A DNA stretch of 64,000 nucleotides from Winogradskyella bathintestinalis. Its GTDB lineage: Bacteria > Bacteroidota > Bacteroidia > Flavobacteriales > Flavobacteriaceae. Every line of letters starts with the position of its first letter. The first letter of the stretch is position 1. Location of the stretch: contig NZ_JASDDK010000001.1 in assembly GCF_030407435.1 (NCBI RefSeq), positions 124,001 to 188,000 on the forward strand. Reading direction: 5' to 3'. The notes below the pieces were generated by a model. That model was not told the DNA's origin, did no database searches, and saw nothing but the letters and a program-made list of their open reading frames with translations. The position numbers and the translations under genes were made by a program. Shown here piece by piece: positions 17,692-25,134 of this stretch.

Positions 17692-18759
17692 ATGGCGACA
17701 GCAACAAAATCACTTAAAAAACAAGGAAGCGATTTAGCACAAAGCAATCGACAGATAGAAATACTTTCCAATGGTATTTTTAAAAGTGGCGAATTGTCTA
17801 CTTTTAAGGATAAAATTTCTGAGACGAACCAATTTCCGCTTAAAGCTAATAAACTTGAAATCCTTCAGATTAACGTTGGCTACATGTGTAACCAGGTTTG
17901 CGATCATTGCCATGTCGATGCTGGCCCAGACCGAAAGGAAATTATGACCCGCGAAACCATGCGTCAATGCCTTGAGGTTATAAAAAACACAAGTGCACAT
18001 ACTTTAGATTTAACAGGCGGCGCACCAGAAATGAATCCGGATTTTAGATGGTTTGTTGAAGAAGCGGCCAAAGCAGGCATTAAAGATTTTATTGTCCGTT
18101 CTAATTTGACGATTATTCGTGCCAACAAAAAATATTACGATTTACCAGAATTCTTTAAAAAACATAATGTGCATGTGGTGAGTTCCATGCCACATTGGAC
18201 GCGTGGAAAAACCGACAAACAACGTGGCGATGGTGTTTTTGATAAATCTATAAAAGCATTACAAGAATTAAATGCTGTTGGTTACGGCATGCCAGATAGC
18301 GATTTGCGGTTGGATTTGGTATATAATCCTTCAGGTGCATTTTTACCTGGAGACCAAGCGGCTATGGAAAAAGATTTCAAAAAAGCGTTATTGGAAGATT
18401 TTAATATTCAATTTCATAATTTATTTGCCATTACCAATTTACCTATTGCACGATTTTTAGACTATTTAATCGCTTCAGAAAATTACGAAGATTATATGTA
18501 TTCGCTTGTTGAAGCTTATAATCCTGCCGCTGTAAAAAGTGTAATGTGTACTAATACACTTTCCATTAGTTGGGATGGTTATTTATTTGATTGTGATTTT
18601 AATCAAATGTTAGAATTGCCTGTAAATAGTAAAATAAAACACATTTCAGACTATAATGAAGAACTACTTGAAGGCAGAAATATTGTGATTTCACAACATT
18701 GTTACGGTTGTACTGCTGGTGCTGGTAGTAGTTGTCAAGGAAATACTACTTCGGTGTAG
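17692..18759 (+). CDS. arsS: Arsenosugar biosynthesis radical SAM protein ArsS
   Basis: ArsS joins the 5'-deoxyadenosyl group of SAM to trivalent dimethylarsenic, giving dimethylarsinoyl-5'-deoxyadenosine, the first committed arsenosugar intermediate known from cyanobacteria. The 355-residue protein has the radical SAM cluster motif Cys66-x3-Cys70-x2-Cys73, the LTGGAPEMNP SAM-binding stretch at 107-116, and the Cys-rich C-terminal domain of this family with Cys286, Cys301, Cys337, Cys340 and Cys348 (CYGCTAGAGSSC). Members in other bacteria can be selenoproteins; this copy uses only cysteine. The start is the ATG at 17692, 80 bases after the peroxidase-like gene; the rhodanese gene follows after 16 bases. 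Confidence 0.93.
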   Translation: MATATKSLKKQGSDLAQSNRQIEILSNGIFKSGELSTFKDKISETNQFPLKANKLEILQINVGYMCNQVCDHCHVDAGPDRKEIMTRETMRQCLEVIKNTSAHTLDLTGGAPEMNPDFRWFVEEAAKAGIKDFIVRSNLTIIRANKKYYDLPEFFKKHNVHVVSSMPHWTRGKTDKQRGDGVFDKSIKALQELNAVGYGMPDSDLRLDLVYNPSGAFLPGDQAAMEKDFKKALLEDFNIQFHNLFAITNLPIARFLDYLIASENYEDYMYSLVEAYNPAAVKSVMCTNTLSISWDGYLFDCDFNQMLELPVNSKIKHISDYNEELLEGRNIVISQHCYGCTAGAGSSCQGNTTSV

Positions 18760-18772
18760 GCAGGAATCTCAT
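18757..18772. repeat. Half-site of a flavobacterial interspersed repeat
   Basis: AGGCAGGAATCTCAT at the arsS/rhodanese junction matches one arm of the GCAGGAATCTCA-type palindromes common in flavobacterial genomes. The other arm is absent here. A related full hairpin is at 21861-21878. Confidence 0.3.
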
Positions 18773-18775
18773 ATT

Positions 18776-19267
18776 ATGAAAAAAGTGATCTTTTACATAT
18801 TTCTCATATTTTCTACACTTGGGTTTTCACAAGAAACCATTTCGGAGTTATTGAAAAGACACAATTCTGAAAGTGTTCCATATATCTCAGTTCAGGAATT
18901 AGCGATGCCAAAAACCGAAGTCGTGCTTTTAGATTCGAGAGAATTAATAGAATTTGAAACCAGTCATTTAAAAGATGCTATCTATGTAGGTTATGATAAT
19001 TTCAAATTAGAAGATACAACAAAATTACTGAATGATAAACAACAAACCATCGTGGTATATTGTTCCTTAGGCATACGTTCAGAAGATATTGCCGAACAAC
19101 TCAAAAGATCAGGATATACTAACGTTTACAATTTATTTGGTGGTATTTTTGAATGGAAAAATAATGATTTCACAGTCTATAACACTACTGGCGAAACAGA
19201 AAATGTACACGCATTCTCTAAAGATTGGAGCCAATGGCTTTTAAAAGGAACTAAAATATATGACTGA
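18776..19267 (+). CDS. Secreted rhodanese-like protein of the arsenosugar cluster
   Basis: The protein has an N-terminal signal peptide (hydrophobic residues 4-18, ending ...GFSQ) and a single rhodanese domain (about residues 30-135) with the active-site loop CSLGIRS, so it probably acts in the periplasm as a sulfurtransferase or arsenic/selenium-binding protein. The ATG at 18776 gives 163 residues and a proper signal peptide; longer frames reach back into arsS and are not credible. Its last codons overlap the next gene by 8 bases, showing co-translation. The link to arsenic chemistry is inferred from position; rhodanese domains often occur with the ArsS family. Confidence 0.85.
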   Translation: MKKVIFYIFLIFSTLGFSQETISELLKRHNSESVPYISVQELAMPKTEVVLLDSRELIEFETSHLKDAIYVGYDNFKLEDTTKLLNDKQQTIVVYCSLGIRSEDIAEQLKRSGYTNVYNLFGGIFEWKNNDFTVYNTTGETENVHAFSKDWSQWLLKGTKIYD

Positions 19268-19910
19268 CGCCCTCGTAATAGTATTTGTAAAAAACATAAA
19301 ATTAGGTACAGTAAAAACCCGACTCGCCAAAACCATTGGCGATTTTGGTGCATTTGAAGTGTATTCCGAATTGGTAAAAATAACAGAGAAAGCCACTGAT
19401 GCATTAACTATGGACAAGCGTATTTATTTTTCTAACGCAGTAGTTGAAAGTAAATGGCAAAATGATTTTAAAACCGTTCAGAATGGGAAGGACTTAGGCG
19501 AACGCATGATGAATGCTTTTAAAGAAGGTTTTGATGCTGGTTATAAAAAAATCGTTTTAATCGGTTCCGATTTACCCGATATCAATTCCACTCATATTAC
19601 TTCAGGTTTAAAGGCTTTAGAAACGAACGATGTTGTTTTTGGACCTGCTGAAGATGGCGGATATTATTTGGTGGGTTTATCAAAATTAAATACCGATATT
19701 TTTACTGATAAGCCATGGAGTCAACCAAATTTATTAGAAGTAACGTTACAAGAGTTACATAGTAAACACATCTCAGTTGGTACTTTAGCTGTGCTGAATG
19801 ATATTGATACTTATGACGATTTAATTGTTTCAGATTTTTACAAATCCAACTTAAAATTACAAGAAAAAATAGTAACCCAAAAAGCAGACTTCCTTTTTCA
19901 AGAAAAATAA
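19260..19910 (+). CDS. TIGR04282-type glycosyltransferase-like protein (arsenosugar cluster)
   Basis: This 216-residue protein has the nucleotidyltransferase/glycosyltransferase-A fold related to CofC, as in the rSAM-associated transferase 1 family. Conserved points are VKNIKLGTVKTRLAK near the N-terminus, the metal-binding GSDLPDI at about residue 101, and AEDGGYYLVGL near 133. It is often annotated as arsenosugar biosynthesis glycosyltransferase and would help add or activate the sugar/glycerol part of the arsenosugar; the exact reaction is unproven. It overlaps the rhodanese gene and is followed after 2 bases by the nucleoside phosphorylase. Confidence 0.88.
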   Translation: MTDALVIVFVKNIKLGTVKTRLAKTIGDFGAFEVYSELVKITEKATDALTMDKRIYFSNAVVESKWQNDFKTVQNGKDLGERMMNAFKEGFDAGYKKIVLIGSDLPDINSTHITSGLKALETNDVVFGPAEDGGYYLVGLSKLNTDIFTDKPWSQPNLLEVTLQELHSKHISVGTLAVLNDIDTYDDLIVSDFYKSNLKLQEKIVTQKADFLFQEK

Positions 19911-19912
19911 AT

Positions 19913-20725
19913 ATGATTAAACAGATCACAGAAAGTACAGAGTACTTACAAAGTAAAGGTTTTGAAAACCCTGAAATTGGTATTATTTTAGGAACAGGTT
20001 TAGGACAACTCATTGATGAAATTGAAATCTTAGCTGAAGCAAGTTATAACCATATTCCCAACTTCCCCACAGCAACTGTAGAGTTCCACAAAGGAAAATT
20101 AATTTACGGTAATCTTGAAGGTAAAAAAGTTATGGTAATGCAAGGTCGTTTTCATGTTTATGAAGGTTACACTCTACAAGATGTAACGCTTCCGGTTCGG
20201 ATTATGGAGAAACTCGGTATCAAAACCTTATTGGTTTCTAATGCATCTGGAGCTGTAAATCTCAACTTTAAGAAAGGCGAATTAATGCTTATTGACGACC
20301 ATATTAATTTGCAAGGAGGTTCACCATTGGCATTCAAAGGCGTATCGGAATTAGGAGAACGATTTACAGATATGAGCGCTCCTTATGATGCTGAAATCAA
20401 TTCAAAATTTGAAAACATTGCCAAAGCCAATAACATCACCTTGCACAAGGGTGTATATGCAAGTGTAGTAGGGCCTCAATTAGAAACCAGAGCAGAATAC
20501 CGCATGCTTAAAATTATTGGAGCAGATGCCGTTGGTATGAGCACAGTTCCGGAAGTGATTGTTGCCAATCATCTAAATTTAAAAGTAGCAGCTGTTTCTG
20601 TCTTAACTGACGAATGTGATCCTGGTAATTTAGAACCTGTTGACATTTCAGAAATTATTGCCATGGCAGAAAAAGCAGAACCGAATATGATTATGCTTTT
20701 TAAAGAATTAATAAAGACATTATAA
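19913..20725 (+). CDS. Purine nucleoside phosphorylase, trimeric (PNP-I) type
   Basis: The 270-residue enzyme cleaves purine nucleosides with phosphate to base and ribose-1-phosphate. Family marks are GTGLG (residues 27-31), the phosphate-binding His81 in GRFHVYEGY, SNASGAVN (109-116), Glu191 in LETRAEY and GMSTVPEV (208-215). At the position aligned with human Asn243 (ITN) it has Asp233 (LTDEC); Asn selects 6-oxopurines, whereas Asp at this place favours 6-aminopurines. Because it sits 2 bases after a cluster glycosyltransferase and ahead of arsM, a likely role is release of adenine from dimethylarsinoyl-deoxyadenosine (inference). Housekeeping purine salvage remains the alternative. Confidence 0.9.
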   Translation: MIKQITESTEYLQSKGFENPEIGIILGTGLGQLIDEIEILAEASYNHIPNFPTATVEFHKGKLIYGNLEGKKVMVMQGRFHVYEGYTLQDVTLPVRIMEKLGIKTLLVSNASGAVNLNFKKGELMLIDDHINLQGGSPLAFKGVSELGERFTDMSAPYDAEINSKFENIAKANNITLHKGVYASVVGPQLETRAEYRMLKIIGADAVGMSTVPEVIVANHLNLKVAAVSVLTDECDPGNLEPVDISEIIAMAEKAEPNMIMLFKELIKTL

Positions 20726-20815
20726 AAAGTTAGCAGTTCTTAATTTGCAGTCCTCAGTCATGCTGATTGCGTAAAATTGTGATTATAAGACTATTAAAAA
20801 CCTGAAGATTGAACT

Positions 20816-21784
20816 ATGAGTTACCTAGAAGCGACAAATAACCTGTATAAAGAAGCAGCCTTAACACCAGACGTTGGACTTTGCTGTACCACAAATCCTA
20901 TTTGGGAACTACCCGGACTAAAGATTCCTAAGATTATGCAAGAAATGAACTACGGTTGTGGTTCAACAGTTAATGCTCGAGATTTGACCAACAACCCAAA
21001 AATGCTATATGTTGGTGTTGGCGGCGGCATGGAATTATTACAATTTTCATATTTTAACAGACAAAAAGGAGGTGTTATTGGTGTCGATGTGGTTGTTGAG
21101 ATGTTAGAAGCGTCGCGTAAAAACTTTAAAGAAGCTGAAGTCCAAAATGATTGGTTTAAATCTAATTTTGTTGAGCTCAAAAAAGGGGATGCTATGAATC
21201 TTCCTGTTGAGGACAATAGTATTGATGTGGCGGCTCAAAATTGTTTATTCAATATTTTTAAAGCCGAAGATTTAAAGAAAGCGATTGCAGAAATGTATCG
21301 TGTTTTAAAACCTCATGGTCGTTTGGTAATGAGTGATCCGACTTGTGAACAACCTATGAACGATGAATTACGAAACGACGATCGTCTTAGGGCATTATGT
21401 TTAAGCGGCAGTTTACCTATTGCAGATTATGTGAAAGCATTAACTGATGCTGGCTTTGGCACTATTGAAATTAGAGCACGCAAACCTTACAGAATTTTAG
21501 ACCCAAAGAATTACAATACCGACGAATTAATTTACATCGAATCTATTGAAGTTGCGGCGATTAAAGATCCAATGCCAGAAGATGGCCCATGTATATTTAC
21601 AGGAAAAGCGGCCATATATTTTGGTGACGATGATTATGTGGATGATAAAAAGGGACATATTTTACTAAAAAATCAACCATTAGCAATTTGTGATAAAACC
21701 GCTGGTGCTTTGGCAAGTTTAGGAAGAGATGATATCTTTATTAGTGATTCAACGTTTCATTATGATGGTGGAGGCTGTTGTTAA
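20816..21784 (+). CDS. arsM: Arsenite S-adenosylmethionine methyltransferase ArsM (arsenosugar type)
   Basis: ArsM methylates arsenite stepwise to dimethylarsenic with SAM, giving the substrate for ArsS. The 322-residue protein has a Rossmann SAM domain with VGVGGGMELL (66-75) and a C-terminal extension. Three arsenic-binding cysteines are placed as in the family: Cys48, Cys143 and Cys195. There are further cysteine pairs Cys23-Cys24 and the terminal Cys321-Cys322 (ending GGGCC), which often occur in the arsenosugar-linked subgroup. The 90-base gap from the phosphorylase contains no visible terminator, so it is likely in the same operon. Confidence 0.92.
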   Translation: MSYLEATNNLYKEAALTPDVGLCCTTNPIWELPGLKIPKIMQEMNYGCGSTVNARDLTNNPKMLYVGVGGGMELLQFSYFNRQKGGVIGVDVVVEMLEASRKNFKEAEVQNDWFKSNFVELKKGDAMNLPVEDNSIDVAAQNCLFNIFKAEDLKKAIAEMYRVLKPHGRLVMSDPTCEQPMNDELRNDDRLRALCLSGSLPIADYVKALTDAGFGTIEIRARKPYRILDPKNYNTDELIYIESIEVAAIKDPMPEDGPCIFTGKAAIYFGDDDYVDDKKGHILLKNQPLAICDKTAGALASLGRDDIFISDSTFHYDGGGCC

Positions 21785-21860
21785 ACAATAATCGCCATTT
21801 AATTATTTATAAATAGGACTTAACAGACATTTACAACGTGAGGTCAATTACTAAATGAAA

Positions 21861-21878
21861 TTCTTGCCTTTGCAGGAA
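21861..21878. repeat. Short palindrome ahead of the sterol-desaturase-family gene
   Basis: TTCTTGC (21861-21867) and GCAGGAA (21872-21878) form a 7-bp stem with one G-U pair and a 4-base loop, resembling flavobacterial GCAGGAA repeats. The ATG at 21878 overlaps its end, which argues against that ATG as start of the next gene. Confidence 0.4.
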
Positions 21879-21913
21879 TGATAAAAAAACCTCCCTTTAT
21901 TGCGGGAACTGGA

Positions 21914-22816
21914 ATGCAAAAATACCTAGACATATTTAAATCATCTTATTCCGACTACTGGAATTACCTCAAATACGAGCTCATTGACCTCAACCATTGG
22001 GATAACTTCTTTTATGGTCTGGTAGTGATTTCAATTTTAGTTTGGATTTTAGAAATTGCTTTTCCATGGCGAAAAAATCAAGCCATTTTTAGAAAAGATT
22101 TTTGGCTAGATACGTTTTACATGTTCTTCAATTTCTTTTTGTTAAATCTTATTGTCTTTATAGCGTTGTCTAATACCGTTGCTGAACTCTTTAATGATGT
22201 TTTGGGAATTATCGGTTTATCGGTGTCAAGCTTTCAACTTTTTGATGTAGATGAACTACCTAAGTGGTTAGGCTTATTTATCTTTTTTATAGTTTCAGAT
22301 TTTGTACAATGGAACACGCACCGACTGCTACATCGTGTGCCGTGGCTTTGGAATTTTCATAAAGTGCATCACTCAGTAAAAGAAATGGGATTTGCTGCAC
22401 ATTTGCGTTACCATTGGATGGAACCTGTAGTTTACAAATCCATTTTATATATTCCTATTGCAATTATAGGAGGGTTTGATGCACAAGATGTAGCCATTGT
22501 TTACTTTTTTAGCATTGCTATTGGTCATCTTAATCATGCTAATTTGGGTTGGGATTATGGGGTTCTAAAATATTTTTTCAACAATCCGAAAATGCATATT
22601 TGGCATCACGCCAAGGAATTGCCTAGTCATACAAAATATGGTGTTAACTACGGACTAACATTAAGCCTTTGGGATTATATTTTTAAAACAGACTATGTGC
22701 CACATAACGGCCGAGATATCGAATTGGGTTTTGAAGATGATGACAAATTTCCTAAGGATTTTATGCGACAAACTGCATATCCGGCCTTTCAGCGTAAGCA
22801 TAAACAAAAAAAATAA
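21914..22816 (+). CDS. Sterol desaturase / fatty acid hydroxylase superfamily protein
   Basis: The 300-residue membrane protein has several hydrophobic segments and the histidine clusters that bind the di-iron centre of this superfamily: HRLLH, HKVHH and HIWHH, with an extra HLRYH and GHLNH. Such enzymes hydroxylate or desaturate lipid tails at the membrane with oxygen. It is in line with the arsenosugar genes and 11 bases before the DUF547 gene. A role in tailoring an arsenic-containing lipid is possible but only inferred. The ATG at 21914 (MQKYLDIF) is preferred over the ATG at 21878, because the intervening 12 codons come from a repeat-like hairpin. Confidence 0.85.
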   Translation: MQKYLDIFKSSYSDYWNYLKYELIDLNHWDNFFYGLVVISILVWILEIAFPWRKNQAIFRKDFWLDTFYMFFNFFLLNLIVFIALSNTVAELFNDVLGIIGLSVSSFQLFDVDELPKWLGLFIFFIVSDFVQWNTHRLLHRVPWLWNFHKVHHSVKEMGFAAHLRYHWMEPVVYKSILYIPIAIIGGFDAQDVAIVYFFSIAIGHLNHANLGWDYGVLKYFFNNPKMHIWHHAKELPSHTKYGVNYGLTLSLWDYIFKTDYVPHNGRDIELGFEDDDKFPKDFMRQTAYPAFQRKHKQKK

Positions 22817-22827
22817 ATACGTACTCT

Positions 22828-23631
22828 ATGAAGTATTTCGCGCGTTTAATAATTATCGTTTTAATATTTTCCAATGGTAATGCACAAATCCGAACTTTAA
22901 AACAGACTACTGAAGTTGCAAAGATTGAAACCAATGTTAGTGATACATCAGATCTTCAAAATTTAACCGAGCAAACTCGAACCGAACACCAATTATGGGA
23001 CGAAATTTTAAAAAGGCATGTTTCAGAAGATGGCAAAGTGGACTATGCAGGATTTAAAACAGATTATAAAAATTTACAAAATTATATCGGGTTTCTTCAA
23101 AATTTGTATAAAAAGAAAATCTTAACTACTGAAAGTTCTAAAGATGAATCGCTCACATTTTGGATTAATGCTTATAACGCACTAACCATCGATTTAATTC
23201 TAAGAAACTACCCCACTAAAAGTATAAAAGATATTAAGGATCCATGGGATCAACGCCTTTGGAAATTCGGTGACGAATGGCAAAATCTCAATGATATTGA
23301 ACATAAAATTCTCAGGGAAATGAATGAACCAAGAATTCATTTTGCTATTGTTTGTGCTTCAATCTCTTGCCCCAAATTGCAGAATGAAGCGTTCACAGCA
23401 TCAAATTTAGATGATCAATTAACAAATGCTACTAAAGAATTTTTAGCGGATACCTCTAAAAACGAAATTTCCCAAAACAGCCTCAAAATATCCAAAATAT
23501 TTAAATGGTTTAAAAAAGATTTTGAACAAAAGGGCAGTCTTATTGATTTTATAAATGAATTTGTTGATATTGAAATTTCCCAATCTGCAAAAGTGCGCTA
23601 TAAGGATTATGATTGGGGTTTGAACAATTAA
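22828..23631 (+). CDS. Secreted DUF547 protein
   Basis: The 267-residue protein starts with a signal peptide (residues 3-19, ending NGNAQ) and contains the DUF547 domain (about 60-250). Typical marks are FWINAYNALTIDLIL near 111 and the cysteine-containing CASISCPKLQNEAF near 178. DUF547 is related in fold to papain-like/glutaredoxin-associated proteins but has no assigned reaction; it commonly occurs beside arsenosugar-type radical SAM clusters. It lies 11 bases after the di-iron oxygenase gene and 33 bases before a glycosyltransferase, so it is part of the same run of genes. Periplasmic location is inferred from the signal peptide. Confidence 0.85.
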   Translation: MKYFARLIIIVLIFSNGNAQIRTLKQTTEVAKIETNVSDTSDLQNLTEQTRTEHQLWDEILKRHVSEDGKVDYAGFKTDYKNLQNYIGFLQNLYKKKILTTESSKDESLTFWINAYNALTIDLILRNYPTKSIKDIKDPWDQRLWKFGDEWQNLNDIEHKILREMNEPRIHFAIVCASISCPKLQNEAFTASNLDDQLTNATKEFLADTSKNEISQNSLKISKIFKWFKKDFEQKGSLIDFINEFVDIEISQSAKVRYKDYDWGLNN

Positions 23632-23664
23632 AACTTTAATTCAAGATTTTTCGTAGATAGTTAT

Positions 23665-24402
23665 ATGATTAGTATAATAATTCCTGTTTTAAATGAAGTA
23701 AATACGATTGGCAGCTTATTAAAACATATTACTGAAAATTCTCAATCAAAACATATTACGGAAATTATTGTTGTTGATGGTGGTAGTACTGATGGAACTT
23801 TGGAAATTATGGGTGCTGTCATCTCTTGCCAAGCCGAGAAGTCTCAAAAAGGAAATCTGACCGGAGCTCGACCAAACATTAAATTATTAACTTCTGAAAA
23901 AGGGCGCGCTAAACAAATGAATTTTGGTGCAAAAAATGCTAATGGAGGCATCTTCTATTTTTTACATGCAGATTCTTTTCCGCCAATAAACTTTGACCAA
24001 TATATAATCAATGAAGTTAAAAATGGTAACAATGCCGGTTGCTTTAGATTGCAGTTTGACAACAATCATTGGTGGTTACGTTTGGCCAGTTGGCTTACAC
24101 AATTTTCTTGGCGTGCTTGTAGAGGTGGAGACCAGAGTCAGTTTATAACTCGTGCGCTTTTTGATACTATTGGTGGCTACGACGAGAATTATATTATATA
24201 TGAAGATAACATATTAATTAATGAACTCTATGCACGTGGTCAATATGTAGTGATTAATAAAAAGATACAGACCTCTGCCCGATTATATGAAAAGCATGGC
24301 ATTTGGAAATTACAATATCACTTTTGGACCATATATGTTAAGAAATGGCTTGGAGCTTCAGCCGAAGATTTAGTAACGTATTATAAAAACCACATGTGTT
24401 AA
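23665..24402 (+). CDS. TIGR04283-type glycosyltransferase (arsenosugar cluster)
   Basis: This 245-residue GT-A family-2 enzyme matches the rSAM-associated transferase 2 family. It has SIIIPVLNE at the N-terminus, VVDGGSTDGT around residue 35, KGRAKQMNFGA near 85, the metal-binding HADSFPP near 101 and the acceptor motif RGGDQSQF near 153. A roughly ten-residue insertion (about residues 52-64) follows the second motif. It probably transfers a sugar or glycerol-type group in arsenosugar assembly together with the TIGR04282-type protein. Its TAA at 24400-24402 directly abuts the stop of the convergent phosphoesterase gene, marking the end of the cluster. Confidence 0.9.
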   Translation: MISIIIPVLNEVNTIGSLLKHITENSQSKHITEIIVVDGGSTDGTLEIMGAVISCQAEKSQKGNLTGARPNIKLLTSEKGRAKQMNFGAKNANGGIFYFLHADSFPPINFDQYIINEVKNGNNAGCFRLQFDNNHWWLRLASWLTQFSWRACRGGDQSQFITRALFDTIGGYDENYIIYEDNILINELYARGQYVVINKKIQTSARLYEKHGIWKLQYHFWTIYVKKWLGASAEDLVTYYKNHMC

Positions 24403-25134
24403 TTAATTTTTATTTCGTCCGTTTTCATCAGGGTAAAATTCCATAACCTTATCGGTCTGAAAAATCGCTTTAGTATCAATATCTATAGCAGATAATGGTC
24501 CTGTAAATGCAGCTCCGGTATCGACATTCCATACGTTAATAGCATGCATAGGTTCCGTTATTTTATAATTAATAGTTGGTGTATGCCCAATGTATATTTC
24601 ATTATAATGTTTCAATCGATCTGGATATAATTCTGAGTTTTTTTGAATTCGTTTATCCATCGTTAAAGCCATTTCCCAAAGGGTTCTATCAAAATAAAAA
24701 TTCTCTTTGTGACTTTCATTTTCAACACCATGCATAGAGGTAAATCCTGCGTGAAGAAATAATCTGTTTTGATTATCAATATGATATAATTTCATGCTCT
24801 CAAAAAACTCTAAATGCTGCTTTTTATTAGCTTTATCAAACGCTTCGTAACTTTTCATTGTTCCTTGTCCTCCATGTTCTAACCAAACCGCATTTGCCTC
24901 TCCCAATCTTAACCAATGTTCGCACCATACATCATGATTTCCTTTTATAAATGTGCAATTGTAATTCTCTGAAAGTGCTATTAAATACTGAACAACTTGC
25001 GCAGATTCGCTCCAGCCATCCACGTAGTCTCCTAAGAAAATAAATTGATCATCTTTTCTAATTTGAAGTTTATCCATAAGCTCTTTTAAGGCTCTAAAAC
25101 CTCCGTGAATGTCACCAATTGCTAATGTTCTCAT
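24403..25134 (-). CDS. Metallophosphoesterase of the PPP (serine/threonine phosphatase-like) family
   Basis: The 243-residue cytoplasmic protein has the complete calcineurin-like metal site: GDIHGG (residues 7-12), GDYVDGW (about 35-41), GNHDVW (about 61-66) and GHTPT near 178. This is the size and order of bacterial PPP phosphatases/Ap4A-hydrolase-like enzymes; the substrate (phosphoprotein or dinucleotide) cannot be told. The start overlaps the stop of the preceding GH113-like gene by 4 bases, so the two form an operon on the minus strand. Confidence 0.88.
   Translation of the reverse strand: MRTLAIGDIHGGFRALKELMDKLQIRKDDQFIFLGDYVDGWSESAQVVQYLIALSENYNCTFIKGNHDVWCEHWLRLGEANAVWLEHGGQGTMKSYEAFDKANKKQHLEFFESMKLYHIDNQNRLFLHAGFTSMHGVENESHKENFYFDRTLWEMALTMDKRIQKNSELYPDRLKHYNEIYIGHTPTINYKITEPMHAINVWNVDTGAAFTGPLSAIDIDTKAIFQTDKVMEFYPDENGRNKN

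Noticed and set aside
18719..18775. Extended N-terminus of the rhodanese gene reaching into arsS
   Set aside because: It would remove the signal peptide from the N-terminus; the ATG at 18776 begins a proper signal sequence.
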